Assembly (NCBI GenBank): GCA_018333995.1
Contig: JAGXSG010000007.1
Coordinates: 62,001-126,000, forward strand
Length of the DNA: 64,000 bases
Direction: 5' to 3'
Source of the DNA: Clostridiales bacterium
Lineage (GTDB): Bacteria; Actinomycetota; Coriobacteriia; Anaerosomatales; SLCP01
The notes beneath the pieces were generated by a model. It ran no database searches. It was not told the origin of the DNA and worked only from the letters and a program-made list of their open reading frames with translations. Of this stretch, positions 1 through 8,711 are shown piece by piece. Position 1 is the first letter of the stretch; each line of letters opens with the position of its first letter. Made by a program: the position numbers and the translations under genes.

Positions 1-1
1 C

Positions 2-136
2 CTCGGCTTCGTGGGCCGCGTGATGGCCGGGCTACTCGGGTTCCTCGCTGTTGTGGTGGTCGCGGCACTTACAGCGTACTTCCTCGACCAGTACTTTGGG
101 TGGGGGCTGCTCGATGTGGTTACCGGTGCGCGATAG
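2..136 (+). CDS. C-terminal end of an unidentified membrane protein (partial)
   Basis: The reading frame is open from the window edge to a TAG at 134-136 and gives 44 residues. They hold one strongly hydrophobic stretch (about residues 8-30, rich in Val, Ala and Leu) followed by a short polar tail ending TGAR. This would suit the last membrane helix of a chain-length regulator or another glycan-assembly membrane protein, given the flippase gene 170 bases downstream, but nothing in the fragment identifies the family. The N-terminus lies outside the window. The 170 bases up to the next gene are more AT-rich and show no clear feature. Confidence 0.5.
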   Translation, partial: LGFVGRVMAGLLGFLAVVVVAALTAYFLDQYFGWGLLDVVTGAR

Positions 137-306
137 CGTGCATTGGCGAAGAGTGGGTGCCGGACTCGGTTTGCACTCTTCCGAGCGGTGGTTGATTTGT
201 GACACGGTTTGGCTGGTTGCGTCAAAGGTTGCCATTCCTCTTATCTTGATGCTAAGAGCAGCCACACTTTTGGCCAGTGGCATTTTGGTTGAACGAGCCG
301 ATCATC

Positions 307-1731
307 ATGTTGCTACGGCACGCTAGCCAGTACCTGATTATCCGCCTACTGACCGGCCTTTTCGGGTTCGCGGGGCTTGCGGTATATACACGCTTGCTGT
401 CGCCTGCCCAGTACGGTAGCTATACCCTGGTGATTGCGGCAGTTGGTCTCGGTAATGCGGTGCTGTTCCACTGGATGCGTGCGGCGTTGCTCCGGTTCCA
501 CCCAGCAGCTGGACAAGAGCTTAAGGATCTTGCCTCTACTACCTTAGGTGCCTTCATACTGCTCGTCGTAATGACGGGTGTAGCGGGAGCCGGGTCTGCT
601 TTCTTCGTTCTGGACTCTCAAATTCGTCAATTGATCATGATTGGCATTCCGTTGCTCTGGGCGATGGCATGGATGGAAACCGTGCTCACGCTGAGTCGGA
701 TTCAGCTCAGGCCGATGCGGTACGGCCTACTGTCTGTCGCGAAGAGCGCATCTGCACTTCTTCTAGGAGCGGTCGGTGTTCTGGTATTTGAACTTGGCGA
801 GCTCGGCCCGTTGCTTGGCTTGCTGGTTGCGGCTCTCTTGTTTGGTGCCGCAGGACTACGAGACTCGACATGGCAAGTGAGGCCGCGCCTGAATCGACAA
901 TGGCTTGCAAGGACACTGAGATACGGTTGGCCGCTTACAGCTACGTTTGCTCTTGTATTCGTAATCAGCGCATCTGATCGGTTCTTGATTGCAGCGCTAC
1001 TGACCACCGCTGACGCCGGTGTCTACGCGCCGGCTTACGACCTTGCGAATCAGACGCTTACATCTCTGATGGTTGTAGTGAATCTAGCTGCGTATCCTCT
1101 TGCACTCAAGGCACTTGAAGCAGAAGGCGTAATAGCAGCACGTGATCAATTGCGGAACAATGCTACGTTGTTGCTGGCTGTTGGGTTGCCTGCGTGCATC
1201 GGCCTTATCCTTCTCTCTCCCAATATTTCGGCGGTACTCCTAGGTGAGGAGTTTCGCGAAGCAGCAAGTGTATTGTTGCCGCTGGTTACGGTTGCTACCT
1301 TCTTGTCAGGAGTGAGATCGTACTACTTCGATCTAGCATTTCAGATGGGCCACCGGACCATCGGTCAGCTGTGGGTGATGCTACCGGCCGCTATGGCTAA
1401 CGTATTGTTGAATCTATGGTGGATTCCTTTGCACGGGCTTGTTGGTGCCGCGTGGGCTACTGTGGTTAGCTACGGTCTTGCGCTGCTCTTGAGTATCTTC
1501 CTCGGCAGAAGGGCTTTCGTGCTGGGATTCCCGTGGCATGATGCAAGCAAGGTGTTGATAGCTGCTGGAGGGATGGCTATCGCGGTCGCCCAGGTTTCGG
1601 ACCAGTTGGGTGTCGTAGCGCTACTGGGCCAAGTGGCTCTAGGGGGCATTGTGTATGGCGGGTTGGTCATTCTCCTGAATGTCGCGAATTGCCGTGAACG
1701 GCTTTCGTGCAGCCTCGGAGGGTTGTCTTGA
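307..1731 (+). CDS. polysaccharide/lipid-linked oligosaccharide flippase (Wzx-type, MOP superfamily)
   Basis: This 474-residue protein is hydrophobic almost throughout, with about 12-14 membrane segments, the size and look of Wzx/polysaccharide-synthase flippases that move undecaprenyl-linked repeat units across the membrane. The N-terminus (LLTGLFGFAGLAVYTRLLSP) carries the family's loop after the first helix, in which a conserved Arg-Leu-Leu precedes a polar segment. A GTG at 277 in the same frame would add ten residues; ATG 307 puts Met just ahead of the first amphipathic stretch and is preferred. The stop overlaps the TTG start of the next glycosyltransferase by two bases. Base composition is clearly AT-richer than from 7.4 kb onwards, as in the next five genes, which suggests an acquired, variable glycan block. 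Substrate unknown. Confidence 0.85.
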   Translation: MLLRHASQYLIIRLLTGLFGFAGLAVYTRLLSPAQYGSYTLVIAAVGLGNAVLFHWMRAALLRFHPAAGQELKDLASTTLGAFILLVVMTGVAGAGSAFFVLDSQIRQLIMIGIPLLWAMAWMETVLTLSRIQLRPMRYGLLSVAKSASALLLGAVGVLVFELGELGPLLGLLVAALLFGAAGLRDSTWQVRPRLNRQWLARTLRYGWPLTATFALVFVISASDRFLIAALLTTADAGVYAPAYDLANQTLTSLMVVVNLAAYPLALKALEAEGVIAARDQLRNNATLLLAVGLPACIGLILLSPNISAVLLGEEFREAASVLLPLVTVATFLSGVRSYYFDLAFQMGHRTIGQLWVMLPAAMANVLLNLWWIPLHGLVGAAWATVVSYGLALLLSIFLGRRAFVLGFPWHDASKVLIAAGGMAIAVAQVSDQLGVVALLGQVALGGIVYGGLVILLNVANCRERLSCSLGGLS

Positions 1732-2822
1732 GTGAGCGGATAGCGATCTACATCCCCTCGCTTCGCGGCGGAGGCGCGGAACGGGTCATTGTTGGCCTCG
1801 CAAATGCCTTCGCGGATGCTGGGCACAAGGTCGACTTGGTTCTCGTTCGGGCAGAAGGCCCCTACATTGACCAAGTTGCAGAGAATGTCAGGGTTGTAGA
1901 TCTGGGTGCATCTAGGGTGGCCTTAAGTCTACCAATGCTGGTGCAGTATCTGCGCCGCGAGCGTCCGGCCGCGATGCTCTCCGCGCTAGGGCATGCAAAT
2001 GTCATCGCTGTTGTAGCTCGCAACATGGCTCGGGTCCCTTTGCGGCTGGTTGTTTCTGAGCACAGCACCGTGTCCGTTGCGGAGAAAAGCGCAAAGAGTG
2101 TCCCTGCGCGAGTAGTCAAGGTCATGCGCAAGCTCGCCTACTCGTATGCTGATGTCGTTGTTGCGGTTTCTCAGGGTGTAGCAGACGACCTTGTGGACTC
2201 AACAGGGGTCCCGCGGGATAGAGTGCATGTGATTTACAACCCTGTGGTAACCCCCACGCTTGTTGAGATGTGTCAACAGTCTATTGATGATCCGTGGTTC
2301 GGTCCGAGTTCCCCTCCGGTGATCTTGGGCGCTGGCCGATTGACCTTAGCCAAGGATTTCGAGAATCTGATTCGTGCATTTGCGCAGGTGCGCAGCAAGC
2401 GGGCTTGCCGGCTCATGATTCTTGGGGAGGGGGAATTGCGGCAAGAGTTGGAAAAACTCGCCTCAGACCTGGGTGTTCGATCTGACCTGGCGATGCCAGG
2501 CTTCGTCGTCAATCCGTATGCATACATGAAGAGAGCCTCAGTGTTCGTGCTGTCGTCAAGGTGGGAGGGCTTGCCGTCCGTGTTGATTGAGGCACTGGCG
2601 TGCGGATGTTCTGTCGTGAGCACCGATTGCCCGAGTGGTCCAGCGGAGATCCTGGAAGGAGGGCGCTGGGGGAGGCTAGTTCCGCCAGGGGACCCGGATG
2701 CACTTGCGAGCGAGATACTTGCCGCATTGATTGAGACCCCCTCAGACGACTTCGACATTCGGTCGTACACGGCTGGGGTATCGGCTGAGCGCTACATAGC
2801 GCTACTTCTGGGTCAATCATGA
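1728..2822 (+). CDS. glycosyltransferase family 4
   Basis: A cytoplasmic retaining GT-B glycosyltransferase of 364 residues that would add one sugar to the lipid-linked repeat unit. The N-terminal domain begins IYIPSLRGGGAERV, the glycine-rich acceptor-side loop of GT4 enzymes. The C-terminal nucleotide-sugar domain has the E-x7-E signature (WEGLPSVLIEALACG, about residues 279-293). The start is decided by the ribosome binding site: GGAGGG at 1717-1722 sits five bases before TTG 1728, and that TTG overlaps the flippase stop (TTGA). A GTG at 1707 would give seven more residues but has no such site. It overlaps the next gene by ATGA. Donor and acceptor cannot be told from sequence. Confidence 0.88.
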   Translation: MSERIAIYIPSLRGGGAERVIVGLANAFADAGHKVDLVLVRAEGPYIDQVAENVRVVDLGASRVALSLPMLVQYLRRERPAAMLSALGHANVIAVVARNMARVPLRLVVSEHSTVSVAEKSAKSVPARVVKVMRKLAYSYADVVVAVSQGVADDLVDSTGVPRDRVHVIYNPVVTPTLVEMCQQSIDDPWFGPSSPPVILGAGRLTLAKDFENLIRAFAQVRSKRACRLMILGEGELRQELEKLASDLGVRSDLAMPGFVVNPYAYMKRASVFVLSSRWEGLPSVLIEALACGCSVVSTDCPSGPAEILEGGRWGRLVPPGDPDALASEILAALIETPSDDFDIRSYTAGVSAERYIALLLGQS

Positions 2823-3976
2823 GCAGGATTGCATTCGGGGCTTTGTGTGTGTACGCGTTCGTGGTTCCCTGGGAAAACATGGTCATAATCCCGGGTCTAG
2901 GGACCGTTGCAAGAATGGTTGGTCTGGGGGTGTTTACAATAGGGCTCCTTGCGCTATTGGCGACGGGAAGAATCCGTGTGCACCGCCATCTTGTGTGGGG
3001 ACTAGTGTTCGTACTCTGGAGTTGGGTCAGTCTCTTCTGGAGTATTCATCCGGCAATCACGGTTTCGATGGCGTTCACATATACCCAGTTGCTCATCGCT
3101 TCTGTGCTTGTTGTCCTGTACGTCGCTGATCAGGCGAGACTCGAGGCGTTGATGTTTGCATATGTTCTCGGTTCGTGGGTTTCAGCCCTTGGAACACTTG
3201 CTGCTTTCGTCGAAGGAACACAGGTAGTGTACGCGCGGTATGCAGCAATAGGTTTCGATCCTAACGACTTGGCAGTCTACTTGAATGTCGCCATTGTCAT
3301 AGGCTGGTATGTTGGTGGGCGCAGCGGAGGCGTCATGAGACTTCTTTGCTGGGGGGTGATTCCTGTTGCGTTCCTTGCCGTCTTTCTGACCGGTTCTCGC
3401 TTAGGAGTGCTTGTTAGCGGGATGATCATCGCATGGGTCTTGTTGACTGGTATTGGGCTTGGTCGACGCTGGCGGTCCTGGGCTCCCGTATTGTTGGTCG
3501 CTCTGGCCTCTCTCTTCGTGGTTGATCTCGCGCATGACGGCTTCACTCGGGCAGCGACCATTCCTTACGAGATCCGCTCAGGAACGCTCGGAAATCGCAT
3601 CCCAATCTGGAACGCAGGCCTGGAGGGTTTCTGGAATCGTCCGCTTATTGGCTTTGGTACCGGCACATTTCCATTTGTGGCCGAAAGGCTACTGGGGGGA
3701 TTCCACTCAGCTCACAACGCCTTCTTGTCAGTCGCGGTCGGCGGCGGGGTTGTCGGTCTGCTTCTTTGGGTGGGGCTGGCTGCTTCGGCCCTTGGGCAGC
3801 GCTGTTTGTTGAGAGGCCCTTCTCGCGCCTACTGGGTTCTACTGGGAGCAGTTCTCGTAGTCAGCTCCTTCATTCTCAACCTTGAGGCGAGAAAGGTGAC
3901 CTGGTTAGTGTTGTCCATGGCAGCGGCTGGCGGATCTTTGTGTGTGACTGTTCCCAAGGGCACCGAGCGCCCATGA
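2819..3976 (+). CDS. O-antigen polymerase/ligase-like membrane protein (Wzy/WaaL family)
   Basis: A 385-residue integral membrane protein with about ten membrane segments. One large periplasmic or extracellular loop (about residues 235-310) contains the Wzy_C-type stretch NRPLIGFGTGTFPFV followed by HSAHNAFL, the His/Asn motif shared by O-antigen ligases and polymerases. The likely role is joining repeat units at the outer face of the membrane, or transferring them to an acceptor, after flipping by the upstream Wzx. Polymerase and ligase cannot be separated by sequence reading alone. The start ATG 2819 overlaps the previous stop (ATGA) and the end overlaps the next gene in the same way, so the block is translationally coupled. 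Confidence 0.8.
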   Translation: MSRIAFGALCVYAFVVPWENMVIIPGLGTVARMVGLGVFTIGLLALLATGRIRVHRHLVWGLVFVLWSWVSLFWSIHPAITVSMAFTYTQLLIASVLVVLYVADQARLEALMFAYVLGSWVSALGTLAAFVEGTQVVYARYAAIGFDPNDLAVYLNVAIVIGWYVGGRSGGVMRLLCWGVIPVAFLAVFLTGSRLGVLVSGMIIAWVLLTGIGLGRRWRSWAPVLLVALASLFVVDLAHDGFTRAATIPYEIRSGTLGNRIPIWNAGLEGFWNRPLIGFGTGTFPFVAERLLGGFHSAHNAFLSVAVGGGVVGLLLWVGLAASALGQRCLLRGPSRAYWVLLGAVLVVSSFILNLEARKVTWLVLSMAAAGGSLCVTVPKGTERP

Positions 3977-5097
3977 AGGTTCTGCACGTAATCACGGGAC
4001 TGAACGACGGGGGTGCAGAGTCAGCTCTGTATCGACTCATTATCGCCAGCAATCCAGAAGCTCATGTTGTAGTGTCTCTGATGGATGAAGGGAAATACGG
4101 TCGGCTGCTTGAGCGAGCCGGCAGCGTCGTGCATTGCTTGAGAATGCGAAAAGGGCGTTTGCGTGTGGATGCGCCCCTTCGTCTCTGGAAGATTATGCGA
4201 GCTGAGAAGCCTGACGTGGTGCAGACTTGGATGTACCATGCTGACCTAATTGGAGGGATTGTTGCGAAGGCTGCGGGCATTCGCCGCGTATGTTGGGGGG
4301 TGCACCATGCGCGCCTCGACAAATCAACCTCTTCTCGTGCAACACGCATGATCGCGCGGTTGAATGCAGTCCTCTCCTACGTCGTGCCTTCCACAATCAT
4401 CTGTTGCGCCCAGAGTGCGCTTGATGCGCATCGGGACATAGGCTTCGCGTCTGACAAGATGATTGTTGTTCCGAACGGCTATAATCTGCAGCATTTTGCC
4501 CCAAGTGAGGCAGCTAGGGAGCGACTGCGAACAAATTGGGGCGTGGACGAAAAGGCAGCCGTGCTGGGCATGGTCGGCAGGTTACACCCAGACAAAGACC
4601 ATGAGAACCTGCTTCAAGCACTTTCCGCCCTCGCGCGAAGAGGGGTTGTGTTCACGTGTGTCCTAGTCGGGAACGGCCTGGACTCAGCCAACCGTGGTAT
4701 TCAAGAGCGGCTAGCAGCATGGAATGTCAATGACAGTGTGATGCTGTTGGGCAGACAAGAAGACATTCCAGCCGTCATGAACGCAATCGACATCCATGTG
4801 CTCTCATCGCGGACCGAAGCATTTCCTAATGTCATCTGTGAGGCAATGGCGTGTGGCACCCCATGTGTGACTACCGCTGTTGGCGACGCTCGAACCATTG
4901 TTGGCCAGACTGGCTGGGTTGTCCCCCCGCGAGATTCAGATGCTCTAGCTGATGCGATTGTGTCCGCTATCGAACTGATGAAGCGTGATAGCGATTGGAC
5001 TCGCCGCAAATTTGAGTGCCGAGGAGTGATCGTGCAGCGTTACGACATCAAAGATATGGTCCAATCCTATCGCGCTGCATGGAGCGAGCAGGTGTAA
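3973..5097 (+). CDS. glycosyltransferase family 4
   Basis: A second GT4 enzyme of 374 residues. It begins MKVLHVITGLNDGGAESALY, the typical GGAE acceptor loop, and carries the E-x7-E donor-site motif in SRTEAFPNVICEAMACGTP. The last 40 residues form the helix that crosses back to the N-terminal domain. It starts at the ATG that overlaps the polymerase stop (ATGA); an in-frame GTG 33 bases upstream lies inside the polymerase gene and is not needed. It is predicted to work on the cytoplasmic side on the same glycan as its neighbours. After its stop comes a 128-base gap, the first sizeable break in the cluster. Confidence 0.87.
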   Translation: MKVLHVITGLNDGGAESALYRLIIASNPEAHVVVSLMDEGKYGRLLERAGSVVHCLRMRKGRLRVDAPLRLWKIMRAEKPDVVQTWMYHADLIGGIVAKAAGIRRVCWGVHHARLDKSTSSRATRMIARLNAVLSYVVPSTIICCAQSALDAHRDIGFASDKMIVVPNGYNLQHFAPSEAARERLRTNWGVDEKAAVLGMVGRLHPDKDHENLLQALSALARRGVVFTCVLVGNGLDSANRGIQERLAAWNVNDSVMLLGRQEDIPAVMNAIDIHVLSSRTEAFPNVICEAMACGTPCVTTAVGDARTIVGQTGWVVPPRDSDALADAIVSAIELMKRDSDWTRRKFECRGVIVQRYDIKDMVQSYRAAWSEQV

Positions 5098-5225
5098 TTG
5101 TCGATGAAAGTGGTGATGCGGCGACGGTTGAGGATGAACTACTTATCGCGAACGAGCGGCACTGAGATATTTCTGTCGGGCACGGGAGAGTGGTCACGGG
5201 CTCTTGGACAACGAGGGAGAACTGC

Positions 5226-6188
5226 ATGAGTCGATCGACAGTGCTCGTTACCGGCGGTGCAGGATTCATTGGATCCAACATTGTTGATGGATTGTTAGCT
5301 AGGGATCTGTACCGTGTCCGGGTACTTGACAACTTCGCCACCGGGCGGCGTGAGAACCTCACGCACTGCCTGGGTGACATTGAGCTGATTGAGGGAGACA
5401 TCAGGGATCTCGAAACGGTCGAGGAGGCTGTTGCCGGCGTCGACATGGTTCTTCATCAGGCGGCCTTGCCATCGGTTCCCCGGTCGATTAAGGCGCCGGT
5501 GACGACCAACGATGTGAACGTCGGCGGTACGCTGAAACTGATGAGTGCGGCACACAAGGCGGGTGTGCGTCGGGTCGTACTCGCATCCTCTTCTTCGGTC
5601 TACGGGGACGGAGAGCAGCTCCCTAAGCATGAGGGCATGACCCCAAACCCTCGGTCACCGTATGCGGTGTCGAAACTTACATGCGAGCACTATACCCGTG
5701 TTTTTTCAGAGATCTACGGTATGGAAACACTAGCCATCCGCTACTTCAACGTATTCGGACCCCGCCAGGACCCGACTTCGCAGTACTCGGGTGTCATCGC
5801 CAAGTTCATGACTGCCGCACTCGAAGGAGAGCCATTCACTGTCCATGGAGACGGCACGCAGGCGAGAGACTTCACCTTTGTCGAGAATGTAGTGCGAGCG
5901 AACTTGCTTGCACTGGAAGCCGATAGCCTCGACGGGGCGGTGGTTAATGTCGCATGTGGCGTTCGAATCTCACTGCTTGAGCTCATTGAATCTCTGATTT
6001 CCCTTACCTCACACACAGGGGAGACCCGCTTTCTTGACGAGAGGGTTGGCGATGTTCGGTTTTCGCACGCCGCTATTGAACGCGCAAAGACCGTGCTCGG
6101 CTATGAGCCCTCAGTTTGCTTTAAGGATGGCTTGAGCCGGACGCTTGAGTGGTACGCAACGAACTGCCAGGTTAGGCCGACACGGTGA
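5226..6188 (+). CDS. UDP-sugar 4-epimerase, SDR family (UDP-GlcNAc/UDP-Glc 4-epimerase type)
   Basis: An extended short-chain dehydrogenase of 320 residues. The Rossmann motif GGAGFIGSN follows the start, the SSSVYG strand carries the catalytic Ser/Thr region, and YAVSK gives the catalytic Tyr-x3-Lys. The segment ALPSVPRSI resembles the WbpP/TviC group, which epimerises N-acetylated UDP-hexoses, so a UDP-GalNAc- or UDP-Gal-forming role is likely. ATG 5226 is preferred over GTG 5190 because GGGAGA lies seven bases upstream and the Rossmann strand begins at once. The stop overlaps the GTG of the next glycosyltransferase (GTGA). A separate GalE homologue lies at 19.1 kb, so the two probably differ in substrate. 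Confidence 0.85.
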   Translation: MSRSTVLVTGGAGFIGSNIVDGLLARDLYRVRVLDNFATGRRENLTHCLGDIELIEGDIRDLETVEEAVAGVDMVLHQAALPSVPRSIKAPVTTNDVNVGGTLKLMSAAHKAGVRRVVLASSSSVYGDGEQLPKHEGMTPNPRSPYAVSKLTCEHYTRVFSEIYGMETLAIRYFNVFGPRQDPTSQYSGVIAKFMTAALEGEPFTVHGDGTQARDFTFVENVVRANLLALEADSLDGAVVNVACGVRISLLELIESLISLTSHTGETRFLDERVGDVRFSHAAIERAKTVLGYEPSVCFKDGLSRTLEWYATNCQVRPTR

Positions 6189-7411
6189 CCGAACCCAATG
6201 ATTCGAAACCTCAGCCGCCGCTAGCTCGGGGCCAAGACAGCTCGGTTATTTCAATATCGGGGCCAAAGCTTCTTTACTGTGTAACTGTTCCAATGAGCGC
6301 CGCAACACTACTTCGTGGCCAGATGGCCTACTTCGTGGAGCGGGGATGGGCCGTGCATCTCGCATGTGCGCCCGGCGCTGAGCTGTCTGCTGTTGCTGCA
6401 CGTGAGGGAGTCGTGGTGCACGAGATCCCGATGTGTCGAGAGGTGTCAGTACTGCGCGACATGCGCTCGCTTTGCGCAATGCTGTCGCTCATTCGCAGCA
6501 TACAGCCCGACGTCGTCAACGCAGGAACGCCTAAGGCAGGACTCATCGGGATGATATCGGCTTACCTGCTGCGGGTGAAAGGCCGGGTCTACGTGATGCG
6601 CGGTCTTCGCTTAGAAGGAGCCAAGGGAATCAAGCGGGCCGTTCTCGCGATGACGGAACGAATTTCATGTAGTTGCGCCAGTGTTGTCATCTGTGTAAGC
6701 CATAGCCTTCGTAGCGAAGCGGTTGCATCAGGAGTGGTTGCGGAGCGGAAGGCGCACGTTATTGGGGCGGGTAGCAGCAATGGTGTCGACTGTGCTCGAT
6801 TCACTGTGGACACTTGTACGTCTGACCTCGTTCAGTCGATGCGAACGGAGCTGGATCTTCCTGAAGGTACCCCAACGGTCGGTTTCGTTGGACGACTGAC
6901 AAGAGACAAGGGTGCGGTCGAGTTGCTTGAGGCTTTTGATCATCTGTACTCCGAAGACCACTCAAGGCGACTGCTCATCGTAGGGGAGGTGGAGCGTCAG
7001 GATGCCTTGCCTTCCCAGACGATGCGGATGCTTCAGCGCCATGAAGGCATAATCAGAGTGGGATTAGTAGATGAGACGGCACCTTACTACCAGTTGATGT
7101 GTGTACTGTGTTTACCGACCCATCGAGAAGGCTTCCCTAACGCCCCACTCGAGGCTGCCGCCTCAGGAATACCAACCGTCACCACGACTGCGACCGGCGC
7201 TCGTGATGCTGTCGTCGATGGTGAAACGGGGCTTGTCGTTTCGCCAGGCGATTCCGAGGAGTTGACTGTTGCACTTCGCTTGATGTTGGAGAATCCCGAC
7301 CGAGCGCGCTCTATGGGAGAATCGGCCCGGAGGCGCGTTGTCGAGGAGTTCGCTCAGGCACGCATTTGGACCGGGCTTGAGGCAATCTATCGAGAAGTAC
7401 TGGAAGCCTGA
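6185..7411 (+). CDS. glycosyltransferase family 4
   Basis: The third GT4 enzyme, 408 residues, is longer at its N-terminus than the other two because about 27 polar residues precede the first strand (KLLYCVTVP). The donor-site motif is HREGFPNAPLEAAASGIP (E-x7-E), followed by the GETGLVV turn. The first domain resembles the PglA/CapJ kind of GT4 acting early on undecaprenyl-PP-linked sugars, which would fit its place directly before the phosphoglycosyl transferase. That placement is inference. The start GTG overlaps the epimerase stop (GTGA). It is the last gene of the AT-richer block; the next gene has the backbone base composition. Confidence 0.85.
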   Translation: MTEPNDSKPQPPLARGQDSSVISISGPKLLYCVTVPMSAATLLRGQMAYFVERGWAVHLACAPGAELSAVAAREGVVVHEIPMCREVSVLRDMRSLCAMLSLIRSIQPDVVNAGTPKAGLIGMISAYLLRVKGRVYVMRGLRLEGAKGIKRAVLAMTERISCSCASVVICVSHSLRSEAVASGVVAERKAHVIGAGSSNGVDCARFTVDTCTSDLVQSMRTELDLPEGTPTVGFVGRLTRDKGAVELLEAFDHLYSEDHSRRLLIVGEVERQDALPSQTMRMLQRHEGIIRVGLVDETAPYYQLMCVLCLPTHREGFPNAPLEAAASGIPTVTTTATGARDAVVDGETGLVVSPGDSEELTVALRLMLENPDRARSMGESARRRVVEEFAQARIWTGLEAIYREVLEA

Positions 7412-7424
7412 ACACCGGTAACCC

Positions 7425-8054
7425 GTGGAGCACAAGGTGAACTCGACTATGAAGCGCCTCCTGGACACAGTGCTCGTCGCTATCGGCCTACTGTTGCTCA
7501 GTCCGCTGCTGTTGGCCCTGATGTTTCTAGTTCGTCTACGACTCGGCTCCCCCGTACTTTTCGTCCAAGAGCGTCCAGGCAAGAACGGCCGCCTCTTTCG
7601 CATGTACAAGTTCCGCACGATGACGAGCGAGAGGGGTCCTGACGGCGTACTGCTTCCCGATGCGGAGCGCCTCACGCGCCTCGGGCGCTTCTTGCGCTCC
7701 ACCTCACTGGACGAACTTCCTGAGCTTTGGAACGTGCTCAGGGGCGATATGAGTCTGGTCGGGCCTCGGCCGCTACTGCCCGAGTATCTGGACCGCTACA
7801 CACCCGAGCAGGCACGTCGGCACGAAGTCCGTCCGGGCATCACCGGCTGGGCGCAGGTCAACGGGCGCAATGCACTATCATGGGACGAGCGGCTGGCTCT
7901 AGACGTGTGGTACGTCGACAACCGGTCGTTCATGCTTGACATGAAGATTCTCTGGATGACGGCAGGACAAGTGCTTTCGCTGCGGGGCGTAAACGCCGAG
8001 GGACACGCGACGATGCCTGAGTTCCGTGGGAGTGACGAGCGTGCTAGCGAGTAA
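7425..8054 (+). CDS. monotopic phosphoglycosyl transferase (PglC-like sugar transferase)
   Basis: Transfers a sugar phosphate from a UDP-sugar to undecaprenyl phosphate, the first membrane step of glycan assembly. At 209 residues it is the minimal PglC-type form. One hydrophobic re-entrant helix (about residues 13-34) is followed by RLGSPVLFVQERPGKNG and then MYKFRTM. The catalytic Asp-Glu pair lies in STSLDELPELWNVL, followed by GDMSLVGPRPLLPEY and RPGITGWAQVNGRN, all hallmarks of the bacterial sugar transferase family. GTG 7425 and ATG 7449 are both possible starts; the eight extra residues are polar. With the next three genes it makes a PglC-D-E-F set, so UDP-diacetylbacillosamine or a close relative is the likely substrate. 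Confidence 0.9.
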   Translation: MEHKVNSTMKRLLDTVLVAIGLLLLSPLLLALMFLVRLRLGSPVLFVQERPGKNGRLFRMYKFRTMTSERGPDGVLLPDAERLTRLGRFLRSTSLDELPELWNVLRGDMSLVGPRPLLPEYLDRYTPEQARRHEVRPGITGWAQVNGRNALSWDERLALDVWYVDNRSFMLDMKILWMTAGQVLSLRGVNAEGHATMPEFRGSDERASE

Positions 8055-8093
8055 GACGATGGAACAGTCGGGCTACCGAGGGGTGCAACTGGC

Positions 8094-8711
8094 GTGAGGA
8101 TCGCGGTGATTGGTGCTGGAGGGCACTCCAAAGAGGTCGCGGACCTCATCGTGGCGTGCGGACACAGCCTCGCTGGGTTCCAGGACGACGCAATGAGAGG
8201 CGTGCATGAGCCCACGGGCGCTCCTGTCGTTCCTGACGTTGTGAAGATCAAGTTCGATGGTCTCACGATAGCGATAGGCGAAGTCACCGCACGGCGGCGC
8301 GTGCACGATTCCCTCGCTCATGCGGATCTTCTGGTTTCGCTCGCGCATCCCTCGGCAAGTCTTAGTCCTTACGCGAGCATCGGCAGGGGCGTGCAGACAA
8401 TGCAGAACGTCGTTGTCAACGCTGGCGCAAAGGTCGCAGACAACGTCATCTTGAACGTGGGATGTCTCGTTGCCCACGACAGCGTTGTAGGTGCCCACTG
8501 TCACATCGCTCCAGGTGTGCTGCTTCTGGGCGGCTGTTCAGTGGGGGAGGCGAGCTTCTGTGGCGCGGGGGCGGTAGTGTTACCGGGCGTACGCGTCGGT
8601 GCGGGATGCACGATCGGTGCGGGTGCGGTCGTTACCGCGGATGTGCCCGATGGCGCTACTGCGGTCGGCGTTCCCGCGCGTGTCATCGCGGTGGATGATG
8701 ATGCCCAGTAG
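8094..8711 (+). CDS. PglD/NeuD-type sugar O/N-acetyltransferase
   Basis: A 205-residue acetyl-CoA-dependent acyltransferase with two parts. A Rossmann-like N-terminal domain that binds the UDP-sugar begins IAVIGAGGHSKEVADL; a left-handed beta-helix of hexapeptide repeats follows (about residues 85-195). The catalytic His region reads VAHDSVVGAHCHIAPG, matching the PglD/NeuD active site. In the bacillosamine pathway this enzyme acetylates the C4 amine of UDP-4-amino-4,6-dideoxy-GlcNAc. The GTG start lies 40 bases after the sugar transferase stop. The 3' end overlaps the aminotransferase start by 11 bases. Some family members act on sialic or legionaminic acids, but no such genes lie here. Confidence 0.87.
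   Translation: MRIAVIGAGGHSKEVADLIVACGHSLAGFQDDAMRGVHEPTGAPVVPDVVKIKFDGLTIAIGEVTARRRVHDSLAHADLLVSLAHPSASLSPYASIGRGVQTMQNVVVNAGAKVADNVILNVGCLVAHDSVVGAHCHIAPGVLLLGGCSVGEASFCGAGAVVLPGVRVGAGCTIGAGAVVTADVPDGATAVGVPARVIAVDDDAQ

Noticed and set aside
5098-5229. A 43-codon frame from TTG 5098 to a TGA that overlaps the epimerase start (ATGA), in the gap between a glycosyltransferase and the epimerase gene.
   Set aside because: No ribosome binding site precedes the TTG, the product is Arg-rich without recognisable pattern, and a chance frame of this length is unremarkable. The overlap with the next start is its only support.
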